The notes under the pieces are model-generated. The model did no database searches, had not been told where the DNA came from, and saw nothing but the letters and a program-made list of their open reading frames with translations. DNA of 51,720 nt, from positions 1-51,720 of the forward strand of contig JAJCZP010000245.1 in the NCBI GenBank assembly GCA_029262315.1, in the 5' to 3' direction. The DNA comes from Deltaproteobacteria bacterium. GTDB lineage: Bacteria > Desulfobacterota > Binatia > UTPRO1. Below, piece after piece: positions 1 through 7,785 of the stretch (position 1 is the stretch's first letter; every line of letters starts with the position of its first letter). A program made the position numbers and the translations under genes.

Positions 1-1054
1 TGCCATCGATGCGATGACTCGTGACCTTGCTGATCTCGTAGCTGAGCGCCGAGTCCTCACGTTCGGCAGTGGGACCACTATCACCGCCCTCGGCCGCGGG
101 CTCGTTGGTGAGGGTCGCCGTAACGCCCGGGACACCGCTCGCGCCGCCGGTGGAGTTGACCTCGCGAGAACGTTTCTCGTTCCGTACCGCAACGCGATCG
201 GGGTCGAAGCTCTCCTCCGTACGCTCCACTCGGGACAGATCGAGCGCCAGCGTTACCCGGGCCAGCGCATGCCCGGGCCCGAGAACACGCTCGAGCATCG
301 TTTCGATGCGCGTCACATAGTCGTGCTCGAGCTCGCGTTGCAAGGCCAGCATCCCCTTGCCCGCGGACTGCCCCACCGCCTCCTGAAGATCGCGCGTCAG
401 CACCTGACCGTTCACATCCACAACCGTAACGTCGGCCGCCTGCAGCCCCTCGACGCTCGCCGCGATCAGATGCACCACGCCGGCCACCTGCTCGGTCGCC
501 AGCGAGCGCCCACCGCGCAGCTTCAGGACGGCTGAAGCCGATGGCCGGCGTTCCTCCGCAACGAACAGCGAGCGCTCGGGAAGCGCCAGATGCACCCGCG
601 CCGCCTCGACCTGTTCGAGCTGGGTGATCGTACGCGCGAGTTCACCCTGCAAGGCACGCTGATAGTTCAGTCGCTGGACGAAGTCGGTCATGCCGAGCGT
701 TTGGGTATCGAAGATCTCGAAGCCGTCGCCGCCACCACCACGGGGGATACCTGCCGCTGCAAGCGCCATCCGCGCCTCGTGGACATGAAGCGCGGGCACC
801 TCGATCGTTGTCCCGCCATCCCCCACGCGATACGGCACGCGCTCGCTTTTCAGGTGCTCGATCACCGCACCGGCGTCCGAGGGTCCGAGATCCGCGTAGA
901 GCAGACGGTAGCTCGGTTGCCCAACCCACCACGCGAGCGCAACCGTACCCCCGAGAACCGCAGCGGTCATCGCCAGGAAGGAGGCTCGCCTCCCGGGCGG
1001 CAACGCCAGGAAGAAGTCTCGGAGCTGCAACAGCAGCGCGCGCAGTCGATCCAC
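1..1054 (-). CDS. fliF: Flagellar MS-ring protein FliF (C-terminal part outside window)
   Basis: FliF forms the MS ring in the inner membrane, the base on which the flagellar rotor and export gate assemble. About 351 residues are visible; full-length family members are usually 500-570. A transmembrane segment lies near residues 25-43 (FLAMTAAVLGGTVALAWWV). It is followed by ring-building motifs such as 'YADLGPSDAG' and 'GMTDFVQRLNYQRALQGELARTI', typical of the YscJ/FliF domain. The GTG start is fixed by an in-frame TAG only two codons upstream and by a GAGGGG ribosome site. It is the last visible gene of the flgB-flgC-fliE-fliF operon, 20 nt after fliE. Certain as to family; truncated only by the window edge. 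Confidence 0.95.
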   Translation of the reverse strand, partial: MDRLRALLLQLRDFFLALPPGRRASFLAMTAAVLGGTVALAWWVGQPSYRLLYADLGPSDAGAVIEHLKSERVPYRVGDGGTTIEVPALHVHEARMALAAAGIPRGGGGDGFEIFDTQTLGMTDFVQRLNYQRALQGELARTITQLEQVEAARVHLALPERSLFVAEERRPSASAVLKLRGGRSLATEQVAGVVHLIAASVEGLQAADVTVVDVNGQVLTRDLQEAVGQSAGKGMLALQRELEHDYVTRIETMLERVLGPGHALARVTLALDLSRVERTEESFDPDRVAVRNEKRSREVNSTGGASGVPGVTATLTNEPAAEGGDSGPTAEREDSALSYEISKVTSHRIDG

Positions 1055-1074
1055 TCTCTACCCCTCAGCCACGA

Positions 1075-1386
1075 TCAGACCTGCATCCGCAGGATCTCTT
1101 GGTAGGCATCGACGATTCTGTTCCGCACCTGCATCAGCATGCGGAACGACACGTCAGCCTGTTGAATGGCGATCATCGTATCCTGCAGGTTGGCGTTCTC
1201 GCCCTTCGCGTAGGAGCCGATGGCGTCACCCGCCTCCTGCTGCAGACGATTCACCTCATGCAGCGAATCCTTGAGCATGCTCGAGAACGACTGTTCGCCC
1301 TCCGCGGGGGCTGCGGTCGGGCGTTGCCCCTCGCGTGCTCGGAGACCGGCCAGTTCCGGCAGCTGCGCGATATCCTTGATTTCCAT
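1075..1386 (-). CDS. fliE: Flagellar hook-basal body protein FliE
   Basis: A 103-residue protein of the length expected for FliE, the adaptor joining the MS ring to the proximal rod. The C-terminal half carries the family signature: 'FSSMLKDSLHEVNRLQQEAGDAI' followed by 'DTMIAIQQADVSFRMLMQVRNRIVDAYQEILRMQV'-type helices (here split for brevity). The N-terminal 35 residues are low in conservation, as usual. It begins 3 nt after the flgC stop and ends 20 nt before fliF, so it is translated from the same message driven by the sigma-54 promoter at 2241-2256. Confidence 0.96.
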   Translation of the reverse strand: MEIKDIAQLPELAGLRAREGQRPTAAPAEGEQSFSSMLKDSLHEVNRLQQEAGDAIGSYAKGENANLQDTMIAIQQADVSFRMLMQVRNRIVDAYQEILRMQV

Positions 1387-1389
1387 CCG

Positions 1390-1821
1390 TTACCCCTGCC
1401 CGATCCCGAGCGTCGCCTCGAGCACCCGCTTGGTGGCGTTGACCGCCGCGATATTGGCCTCGTACGCGCGACTCGCCGACATCATGTCCACCATCTCGGC
1501 GACGACGTTCACGTTCGGCAGCCCGACGTAGCCCTCGGCATCGGCGTCTGGATGCCCCGGGTCGAACACCAGCCGCGGCGGGCGCGTATCCGAAACCACA
1601 CGCGCGACCCGCACGGCCGATCCCCTCGCCTCGCCCAGGAGATCGGCGAACCGATCACCGACCGGCAGCGATTCCATCACGACATCGCGGCGTTGATAGG
1701 GTCCGCCCTCCGGCGTACGCGTACTCTCGGCGTTGGCCAGATTCGCGGCAATGACGTCCATCCGCAGTCGCTGCGCGCGGAGGCCACTGGCGCTGATCGC
1801 AAAAGCCGTCCCGGAATCCAT
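1390..1821 (-). CDS. flgC: Flagellar proximal rod protein FlgC
   Basis: A 143-residue FlgC, a proximal rod subunit exported by the flagellar type III system. The N-terminus has the rod/hook family motif 'SGLRAQRLRMDVIAANLANAEST', and the C-terminus the FlgC block 'GYVGLPNVNVVAEMVDMMSASRAYEANIAAVNATKR'-like helix. The start codon overlaps the flgB stop by one base (TAATG), indicating translational coupling. Length and both terminal coiled-coil segments match the family. Confidence 0.96.
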   Translation of the reverse strand: MDSGTAFAISASGLRAQRLRMDVIAANLANAESTRTPEGGPYQRRDVVMESLPVGDRFADLLGEARGSAVRVARVVSDTRPPRLVFDPGHPDADAEGYVGLPNVNVVAEMVDMMSASRAYEANIAAVNATKRVLEATLGIGQG

Positions 1822-2183
1822 TAGCGCAGATCCCCGATCGCCTGCTTCAATCCTTGGTAAGACCCTGACACGAAGCGGGACAACGCGACGATCCGAAGAG
1901 CGTTCTCCGACAGACGCGCCATCTCGGTGTCGAGGTCAACCGAGTTGCGATCGATCTTCACGATGCCATCGCGGTCGACCGTGGGCTCGACGCTCGCTGG
2001 GGTCCGATCGGCGCCGGTGTCGCCGTCGAATGCGGCCTTGAGCACATCCTGAAACTCGAGGTCGCGGCCACGATATCCTGGGGTTTCGGCGTTCGCCACG
2101 TTCTCTGCGAGGAGGTTGTGTCGCGCATGGTGCAAACTCAACGCCGATCCCAAGGCGTGAACGAATGGAGTAAACATCTGCAT
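1821..2183 (-). CDS. flgB: Flagellar proximal rod protein FlgB
   Basis: A 120-residue FlgB, first gene of the rod/MS-ring operon. The N-terminal signature 'HHARHNLLAENVANAETPGY' and the C-terminal helix 'ALRIVALSRFVSGSYQGLKQAI' identify it. The ATG at 2183 is chosen because AAAGGAGC lies just upstream and because the family begins close to this residue. A reading frame extends 30 codons further upstream but crosses the sigma-54 promoter at 2241-2256, so it cannot be the transcribed start. The predicted 5' leader is about 47 nt. Confidence 0.95.
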   Translation of the reverse strand: MQMFTPFVHALGSALSLHHARHNLLAENVANAETPGYRGRDLEFQDVLKAAFDGDTGADRTPASVEPTVDRDGIVKIDRNSVDLDTEMARLSENALRIVALSRFVSGSYQGLKQAIGDLR

Positions 2184-2240
2184 CTTCTCAGCTCCTTTGA
2201 TCGCGGCTGGACTCGCAGCCGGACGGCCTGCCCCCGAGAA

Positions 2241-2256
2241 TGCAAGTGACGTTCCA
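2241..2256 (-). promoter_or_regulatory. Sigma-54 (RpoN) promoter of flgB operon
   Basis: On the minus strand the sequence reads TGGAACG-TCAC-TTGCA. This matches the -24/-12 consensus TGGCACG-N4-TTGCW at all but one listed base and keeps the strict GG-N10-GC spacing. The predicted transcription start is near 2230, 47 nt before the flgB ATG. The adjacent gene at 2399-3742 encodes a GAFTGA-bearing sigma-54 activator, which supports function. Confidence 0.85.
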
Positions 2257-2290
2257 GACGTGAACGTCTCCAAGGAGTCGCCGCGGCGTC

Positions 2291-2368
2291 ACAAGTCACC
2301 GACCGGCATGGGGTTTCCACCACCGCCGCTCAGCCGTCCGATCGCCAGTGTCAAGCGACTGACCGGCA
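2291..2368 (-). promoter_or_regulatory. Pair of direct repeats, candidate activator-binding sites upstream of flgB
   Basis: Two 18-nt elements, at 2291-2308 and 2351-2368, match at 14 of 18 positions and share the plus-strand core GACCGGCA. Their starts are exactly 60 bp apart. They are centred near -70 and -130 of the predicted flgB start, where enhancer sites for NtrC-type activators commonly lie. This is pattern evidence only; no binding site is known for this activator. Confidence 0.35.
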
Positions 2369-2398
2369 CATCCTGCCGCTGCCACATTCCTGGCACGT

Positions 2399-3742
2399 CT
2401 AGGCACATCCAGCGGCGGTATGCTCCGACGCCCGGTACACCGCCAGCTTGTTCCGCAGCGTCCGGACGCTGATCCCCAGCATCTCGGCCGCCCGGCTCCG
2501 GTTGTTGTCGGTCCGACGCAGCGTCTCGAAGATCAGCTGGCGCTCCACATCGTGCACCGTCCGACCCGCCAACCCGGCCTCGGTCATCTCTTGGGCAAAC
2601 GGCTCCTCGTCGAGCCGCACGTCGGCCAGGCTGATCGTCGAGCCCGTACACAGCAACGCCCCGCGCTCGATGGTGTGCTCGAGTTCCCGGATGTTCCCCG
2701 TCCATGACTGGCGTGCCAGATACGCACGCGCCTCTGGCGTGACCTGCAACGTACGGCCGGCGCCGAAGCGCTGACAGAAGTGGTCGATCAGAGGCTCGAT
2801 ATCCTCGGTGCGCTCACGCAGCGGTGGAATGGTGAGCGGCACGACGTGCAGGCGATAGTACAGATCACGGCGAAAAGCGCCGCTGGCCACCAGCGAGCGC
2901 AGGGGCCGATTCGTCGTCGCGACGACGCGAGTGTCGATCGGAACCGGGCGCGACCCTCCCACCCGATCGACCTCATGCTCCTGCAACACCCGCAACAACT
3001 TCGCCTGCAGGGGCGCCTCCATCTCGCTGACCTCGTCGAGTAGCAGCGTCCCGCCACTGGCGAGCTCGAATTTGCCGAGCTTGCGCGCGTTGGCACCGGT
3101 AAACGCCCCGCGTTCGTGCCCGAACAGCTCGCTCTCGAGCAGCTCGCGCGGCAGCGCCGCGCAGTTGACCGCAACGAACGCACGGCCTTGCCGTGGGCCA
3201 GCCTCGTGCACGTACCGCGCCAGAAGCTCTTTGCCCGTGCCACTCTCGCCTTCGATCAGGACAGGCGCACGACTCGCGGCAACGCCCTCTGCGATGGCAA
3301 GCACGCGTGCCAGGCTCGGAGCACGGGTGACCATCCTACGCACGACGCGCACCGCGCGCCGGCTCGGCGCCGCGCCAGTATCCGACAACACTCGCCGCAC
3401 CAGGTGCAGCAAATCTTGCGGCGCGAACGGCTTGGTCAGAAAATCGCTGGCACCCAGCTTCATCGAGGACACGGCGTCTTCCACAGTGCCGTACGCCGTC
3501 ATCATCACCATGGGAGTCCCCGGATGGCGCTCCTGCACGGCCGCCAACAACTCCGCCCCCCCCATCGTCGGCATCCGCATGTCCGAGATGACCAGCGCGT
3601 ACGAATGCTCGGCAAGCGCCGCAAGCGCGGCCCTCCCGTGCTCGACTGCCGTGGCCATGTAGCCGCCCCGCTCGAGCACTTCGGTCAGCCCGAGTCGCAT
3701 CCCCTGTTCGTCGTCCACGACGAGTATGCGTTCACGTTCCAT
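2399..3742 (-). CDS. Sigma-54-dependent response regulator (NtrC/FlgR/FleR type)
   Basis: A 447-residue activator. The receiver domain (about 4-120) has acidic pair 'VDDE', phospho-acceptor Asp in 'ISDMRMP', Thr in 'MMTAYG' and Lys in 'TKPF'. The AAA+ domain (about 140-370) has Walker A 'GESGTGKE', the sigma-54-contacting 'GAFTGA' loop and Walker B 'GGTLLLDE'. The C-terminal Fis-type helix-turn-helix reads 'NNRSRAAEMLGISVRTLRNKL'. The ATG follows AAGGAG and lies 5 nt after the kinase stop. Position between a histidine kinase and flgB makes it the likely activator of the local sigma-54 promoters, like FlgR or FleR. No FleQ/FlrA-like degenerate receiver is seen, so phosphorylation control is expected. 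Confidence 0.93.
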   Translation of the reverse strand: MERERILVVDDEQGMRLGLTEVLERGGYMATAVEHGRAALAALAEHSYALVISDMRMPTMGGAELLAAVQERHPGTPMVMMTAYGTVEDAVSSMKLGASDFLTKPFAPQDLLHLVRRVLSDTGAAPSRRAVRVVRRMVTRAPSLARVLAIAEGVAASRAPVLIEGESGTGKELLARYVHEAGPRQGRAFVAVNCAALPRELLESELFGHERGAFTGANARKLGKFELASGGTLLLDEVSEMEAPLQAKLLRVLQEHEVDRVGGSRPVPIDTRVVATTNRPLRSLVASGAFRRDLYYRLHVVPLTIPPLRERTEDIEPLIDHFCQRFGAGRTLQVTPEARAYLARQSWTGNIRELEHTIERGALLCTGSTISLADVRLDEEPFAQEMTEAGLAGRTVHDVERQLIFETLRRTDNNRSRAAEMLGISVRTLRNKLAVYRASEHTAAGCA

Positions 3743-3747
3743 TTCGC

Positions 3748-4620
3748 TCACTCCTTCTCTTCCACGAATCCTGGCAATGTGATCACGAAAGTTGCACCTT
3801 CCTGGCTCGGACGAACGGCAAGCGTACCGCCATGCGCCGCGACCGCGGCGCGCGAGACGGCAAGCCCAAGGCCCGTGCCGCGTTCCTTCGTCGTGTAGAA
3901 TGGGGCAAAGACCGATTCCGCCGCCCCCGGGGGAAGTCCCGGCCCGGTATCGGCAACCACGATCCGGACCCACCGCTCTGCGGGCTCGAGCGCGACGCGG
4001 AGCGTACCCTCGTCCCCCATGGCCTCGACGGCGTTTCTCACGAGATTCAGCAGGGCTTGCAGCAGAAGCCGGCGATCCACGCTCCACGGACACGCGGCCT
4101 GCCTGGAGCGTTCGATCCGAAGACCCGGCGCCAGGCTCGGAGTCACGCTGAGCAACGCGTCGTCGAGTATGGCTTCGAGGTCGACCCTTGCTCGCTGCGG
4201 TTCCGGAAGCCGGGTGTAGTCCAGAATGTTCGTAACCAGATGATCCAGATCGGCGATGCCGACGGTCACCCGCTCCACGAGACGGCGGGCGCTCGGCCGA
4301 TCGCTCACCTCTTCGCCGAGCATGCGTGCGAAAAGCTCCATCGCGCCCAACGGATTGCGCACCTCGTGCGCGAGCGTGGCCGCCATCTCTCCCATCGCCG
4401 CCAGGCGACTCTGGCGTAGCGCCTGCGTCTCGAGGCAGCGTTGCCGCTCGATACTTGCGGTCAGTGCCCGCTGCTTTTCGTCGACCTCGTCTCGGAGCGC
4501 TCGCACTTGCTCCTCGAGGCGGCGATACTGCTCCTCGAGCGAGGCCGTCGCACTCGTAAACACCTGAAACGCGGCCTGCAGATCCTGAAGCTCCGTCTCA
4601 CGTGCCTGCACCACGTTCAT
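3748..4620 (-). CDS. Cytoplasmic sensor histidine kinase (FlgS/FleS type)
   Basis: A 290-residue kinase without membrane segments. Residues about 5-70 form a coiled coil rich in 'LEEQ..RLEEQVRALRDEV'. The HisKA domain carries the phospho-His in 'LAHEVRNPLGAMELF'. The HATPase domain has N box 'LLNLVRNAVEAMGDEG', G1 'DTGPGLPPG' and G2 'GTGLGLAVSRAAVAAHGG'. Its ATG overlaps the stop of the TPR gene (ATGA) and it has an AAGGAGG site. A soluble kinase paired with a GAFTGA regulator in a flagellar cluster matches FlgS/FleS kinases that sense flagellar assembly state. The signal is not visible in the sequence; the TPR partner encoded just before it is a candidate input. Confidence 0.92.
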   Translation of the reverse strand: MNVVQARETELQDLQAAFQVFTSATASLEEQYRRLEEQVRALRDEVDEKQRALTASIERQRCLETQALRQSRLAAMGEMAATLAHEVRNPLGAMELFARMLGEEVSDRPSARRLVERVTVGIADLDHLVTNILDYTRLPEPQRARVDLEAILDDALLSVTPSLAPGLRIERSRQAACPWSVDRRLLLQALLNLVRNAVEAMGDEGTLRVALEPAERWVRIVVADTGPGLPPGAAESVFAPFYTTKERGTGLGLAVSRAAVAAHGGTLAVRPSQEGATFVITLPGFVEEKE

Positions 4621-7103
4621 GGCGCCTCCTTGGGGGCGAGTGTGGCCACGACCGCCTCGAATTCACGGGCGGCCTCGGCCGCCCGACGCTCCAGACCGTC
4701 CCCCGTCTCCACAGCATCGTCGTACGCAGCAGCGGAATCGAGCGGCGCCGCCAAACGTCCGTGACGATACGCCGCCAGGGACGCAGCCGGCTCGGCCGGG
4801 TATTCGCGCATGAGGCGCGCGAACGCTACCCGTGCCGTCGCCTCATCACCGTTCGCCTCAGCCACATCGCCAAGCTCCCACAAGAGTTCGGCCGCGCGCG
4901 ACGGCGGAAGCGCCGGAGCGACATCGGCCGCGGCAGCTTCCTCGAGAAGCCGTTGCGCAGTCTTCGGATCGTACGCGCGCATCAGCCCCCCCACGTCGAT
5001 GCGAAGCTCGCGCACCTCGCTCGCATCCAATCTCGTTGCCGCACGCGCCAACGCCTCCCCGGCGGCTTGCACGGAACCGACGCCCGCCAGCGCGCGCGCA
5101 CGGGCCGCCATGGCCTGCCCCGCTGAGGGCTCGGCCGCCACCCATGCGTCCGCGACCGCCAGCGCCGCGGCCCAGCCGCCGCGGGCCTCCGCGAGCTTGG
5201 TGGACTCGATCCACCACGGCTCCGGAACAGCAGTCCCACTGCTGCGGCGAGCGTCCTCCAGGATCTCTGTCGCCCGCGAGTACAAGCCGAGTCGCCGGTA
5301 GGCGCCCGCGAGACGAATCTGCCCTGCGAGCGGCAACGCAGACGCCGCGAGCCCGGCCTCGTGGACGATGGCGATCGTTCGACCCGCCGATCCCGGCCCG
5401 TCGAGCTCGGCGAGCGCACGGACGACGAGGGCACGTCGTGCCCCCTCCCCCGACGACGCGTCGAGCGCTCTCAGCCGGCGGAGCCCACCTTCGATATCAC
5501 CGTCGGCCGCGTCCAAGGCCGCAAGTCGCGCCGAGGCGCTTTGGGCAGCGCGCGCTCCGTAGCTCCCTGCGGCCAGCTCCTCATAGGCCGCTCGCGCCGC
5601 CACGCGATCACCAGCGGACTCCGCCACCGCGCCTCGGGTAGCGATGACACGCGCGCGACTCCGAGCGGGCACACGGTCCTCCAGACCGACCAACAACGCG
5701 CGTGCCGCCTCGATGTCGCCGGCGGCGAGACGAACTCGCGCACGCAACAACCGGGTCCCCGGATCGTCGAACAGCGCGCGTGGACAGCGTTGCTCGAGTT
5801 CCGAGACGGAAGTCGCTAGGACACCGTTCGCGCCACCTTCGAGCGCGACTGCCAGAGTGCCACGCGCGTCGAGGCAGGCACCCAATTCCCCTTGTGTAGC
5901 GACCGCCGCATAGTCCTGCCGGGCACGATCCAGCGCACCTGCTTCCAGCGCGAGGTCGCCGGCCAGTGCACGGAGTAGTGCCCCCGTCGGGCTGCCCGCG
6001 GCCGCCGCAGCCGCCGCCCGCAGCTCACCTTCGAAACCCATCGCCCGATACGCGAGCGCGATGTTCAACCGCGCCCTTGGCACGTCGACAAACTCGGGAT
6101 GCCGACGCAAGACCAGTCTGTACGCCTGAATGGCTCCCAGCATCCGACCCGTACGCGCGCCGCTGACGTACACACTGTCAGCTCGCAGATAGTCGTGCGC
6201 GGGCCCCGTGCCCGGGACACTCTGCGGCGTCTCCATGCCGGGCGTCGCCAGAGCGATGGCCAGCGCGGCCGTCTCCGCATCCGCGCGATAGGCGGCCGTG
6301 CCCGGATAAGGAGCGCAGAACGGCACGCCGTACCAGCGGCGCCACGCACAGGGCAGATCGTCGTCGTCGTCGGGAGCCGGGGCGATTGCGGCCCGCACCT
6401 CGGAAGCGGATCGCTCCCCGCCGTCCAACGCCGCGCCGATTCGAACTCCTCTACTCGCCGCCTTTGGCCTCTGCGCATCGATCGCAGTCGCGGTCGGCAA
6501 GGGCGTGGCCGTCGCGCGTGACGTCGGCGTCGGGACCACGGTCGGTTGCGTCGTTGGCCCGGCCGTGACCGAGGCGACCGGCGCCTTCGTGGCGCTCGCC
6601 TTCTCTGGTCGAGGATGTGCGGTCGGCAGCGTGCGCGGCGCGGCGGCACGCGCCACCCGCGGAGCTGCCCGTCGATCTTTCTCGCTACCCAGAAGTACGA
6701 TCAGCCGGGGAGGATCATCCGCCGAGCGAGTACTCACGTCACCAGCGTCCCCCTCAGTCTCGATGCGAATCATTGTCGCGCCGTGCGCGGCGGAGGTCAT
6801 CACGACCCCACGAATTTTCGCGGCCGTGTCCTGAAACCGATCCCCTTGCACCGTCGCGTCGACACGGCTCTCGGGCACGATCACCTCGACGACGTCGTCG
6901 TCGGCCCGTACCGCGAGCGCACCCTGCGTTGCTTCGTTCAGAAAGAAGATGATCTGGCGCTGCTCGGCCTCAGCAACGAAGTGCGGCGGTGAAGCGAACA
7001 GCGGCACGCCGAACGCTTTCGATGCCGATGCGAGAACCAAAAGTCCCGCAAGCAGGCATACGCTATTTCCGTGGTTTCTCAGCTCGTGCTCCCGAACCGG
7101 CAA
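4617..7103 (-). CDS. Secreted/periplasmic TPR-repeat protein with Thr/Pro-rich linker
   Basis: About 828 residues: a hydrophobic signal segment (CLLAGLLVLASASKAFG), a beta-rich domain to about residue 140, a Thr/Pro/Ala-rich linker near 170-215, then Ala-rich helical repeats of TPR character to the end. It is the first gene of the TPR-kinase-regulator operon and ends in an ATGA overlap with the kinase. The start is unresolved. The in-frame TTG at 7103 lies only about 4 nt after the start predicted from the sigma-54 promoter at 7118-7133. An in-frame CTG at 7082 has GGGAG just upstream and would give a cleaner signal peptide. Function unknown; an envelope sensor of flagellar assembly is an inference from position. 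Confidence 0.8.
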   Translation of the reverse strand: MPVREHELRNHGNSVCLLAGLLVLASASKAFGVPLFASPPHFVAEAEQRQIIFFLNEATQGALAVRADDDVVEVIVPESRVDATVQGDRFQDTAAKIRGVVMTSAAHGATMIRIETEGDAGDVSTRSADDPPRLIVLLGSEKDRRAAPRVARAAAPRTLPTAHPRPEKASATKAPVASVTAGPTTQPTVVPTPTSRATATPLPTATAIDAQRPKAASRGVRIGAALDGGERSASEVRAAIAPAPDDDDDLPCAWRRWYGVPFCAPYPGTAAYRADAETAALAIALATPGMETPQSVPGTGPAHDYLRADSVYVSGARTGRMLGAIQAYRLVLRRHPEFVDVPRARLNIALAYRAMGFEGELRAAAAAAAGSPTGALLRALAGDLALEAGALDRARQDYAAVATQGELGACLDARGTLAVALEGGANGVLATSVSELEQRCPRALFDDPGTRLLRARVRLAAGDIEAARALLVGLEDRVPARSRARVIATRGAVAESAGDRVAARAAYEELAAGSYGARAAQSASARLAALDAADGDIEGGLRRLRALDASSGEGARRALVVRALAELDGPGSAGRTIAIVHEAGLAASALPLAGQIRLAGAYRRLGLYSRATEILEDARRSSGTAVPEPWWIESTKLAEARGGWAAALAVADAWVAAEPSAGQAMAARARALAGVGSVQAAGEALARAATRLDASEVRELRIDVGGLMRAYDPKTAQRLLEEAAAADVAPALPPSRAAELLWELGDVAEANGDEATARVAFARLMREYPAEPAASLAAYRHGRLAAPLDSAAAYDDAVETGDGLERRAAEAAREFEAVVATLAPKEAP

Positions 7104-7117
7104 CTTTTGCCGGGTGG

Positions 7118-7133
7118 AGCAACCGACGTGCCA
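7118..7133 (-). promoter_or_regulatory. Sigma-54 promoter of the TPR-kinase-regulator operon
   Basis: The minus strand reads TGGCACG-TCGG-TTGCT, a perfect match to the sigma-54 consensus TGGCACG-N4-TTGCW with correct spacing. The predicted transcription start is near 7107. It implies that the operon encoding a sigma-54 activator is itself sigma-54-dependent, either autoregulated or under another activator. Confidence 0.9.
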
Positions 7134-7181
7134 CGCGACTAGCCCGGAAACCCGACGCTATTGCTCCCGGAAACACACGGA

Positions 7182-7197
7182 TGCCAACGTGTTGGCA
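7182..7197. promoter_or_regulatory. Inverted repeat between gene at 7207 and the sigma-54 promoter
   Basis: TGCCAAC-GT-GTTGGCA is a dyad of 7-bp arms centred about 83 bp upstream of the predicted start of the TPR operon and 10 bp beyond the stop of the preceding gene. It could be an enhancer site for the sigma-54 activator or part of a terminator. The minus strand has only a weak T-run after it, so an operator is slightly favoured. Confidence 0.4.
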
Positions 7198-7206
7198 GCG
7201 CCGCGG

Positions 7207-7785
7207 TCAGATCGCTGACGCCGCACCCGTCTCGAGCCTGGCGCTCCAGCCCTCGAGCACTCCGACCAGGCGCGTATCCAGGATCTCGGCGACGGTCGTC
7301 CACGCGCGCCGCTGCTGCGCCTCGAGGAGCGTCGGCGCGATCGTTCTGATCGCGTCCTGTGCCCCCCCGGCGGGCCTTCCATCGAGGGTCGTGATCTGAT
7401 GGTCGAGAAGGAGCGCCAGCCGAAGCTCCTCCATGAGGGCGGCAAGGAGGCTGTTGCCCCCGCGCTCGTCGCCCTCCCGTAGCAGTGACGCCACCCGGCG
7501 CACTTTCGCCGCAAGCACCAACGCGGCCGCGGCCAGATCCAGACGCTTCCCGGCCGCGAAATCCGCTGGGGTCTGCGTGTGCAGCACGAACGTCCCGACA
7601 CTTTCAGCCGGCCGGCGGAGGTAGCGATCATCGTCGCCTACCTGATGCACGGCCCCGTCAAGCTCGACCGCCGTCACGATGTTGCGAGGGTCCACATGAA
7701 CACGAGCGGCTTCGAAGATCTCTCCGACAGTGGCTCCGCCAGTCGGCATCGTGCCAACATCTCGATCATTGATGAAGATATGCAT
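7207..7785 (-). CDS. Uncharacterised protein of the flagellar glycosyltransferase operon
   Basis: A 192-residue soluble protein I do not recognise. The first 80 residues look like a small beta domain ('MHIFINDRDVGTMPTGGATVGEIF ...' pattern of short strands). The remainder is alpha-helical and Ala/Leu/Arg-rich. It overlaps the preceding GT9-like gene by 20 nt, so the two are surely co-translated. Its helical C-terminus resembles in character the long helical tail of that GT9 protein. Membership of a sigma-54-driven operon inside the flagellar cluster suggests a helper in flagellin modification or export. No catalytic motif is evident. Confidence 0.75.
   Translation of the reverse strand: MHIFINDRDVGTMPTGGATVGEIFEAARVHVDPRNIVTAVELDGAVHQVGDDDRYLRRPAESVGTFVLHTQTPADFAAGKRLDLAAAALVLAAKVRRVASLLREGDERGGNSLLAALMEELRLALLLDHQITTLDGRPAGGAQDAIRTIAPTLLEAQQRRAWTTVAEILDTRLVGVLEGWSARLETGAASAI

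Noticed and set aside
1821-2273. Longer flgB start at 2273
   Set aside because: It would place the coding start upstream of the sigma-54 promoter and lacks a ribosome site; ATG 2183 has AAAGGAGC.
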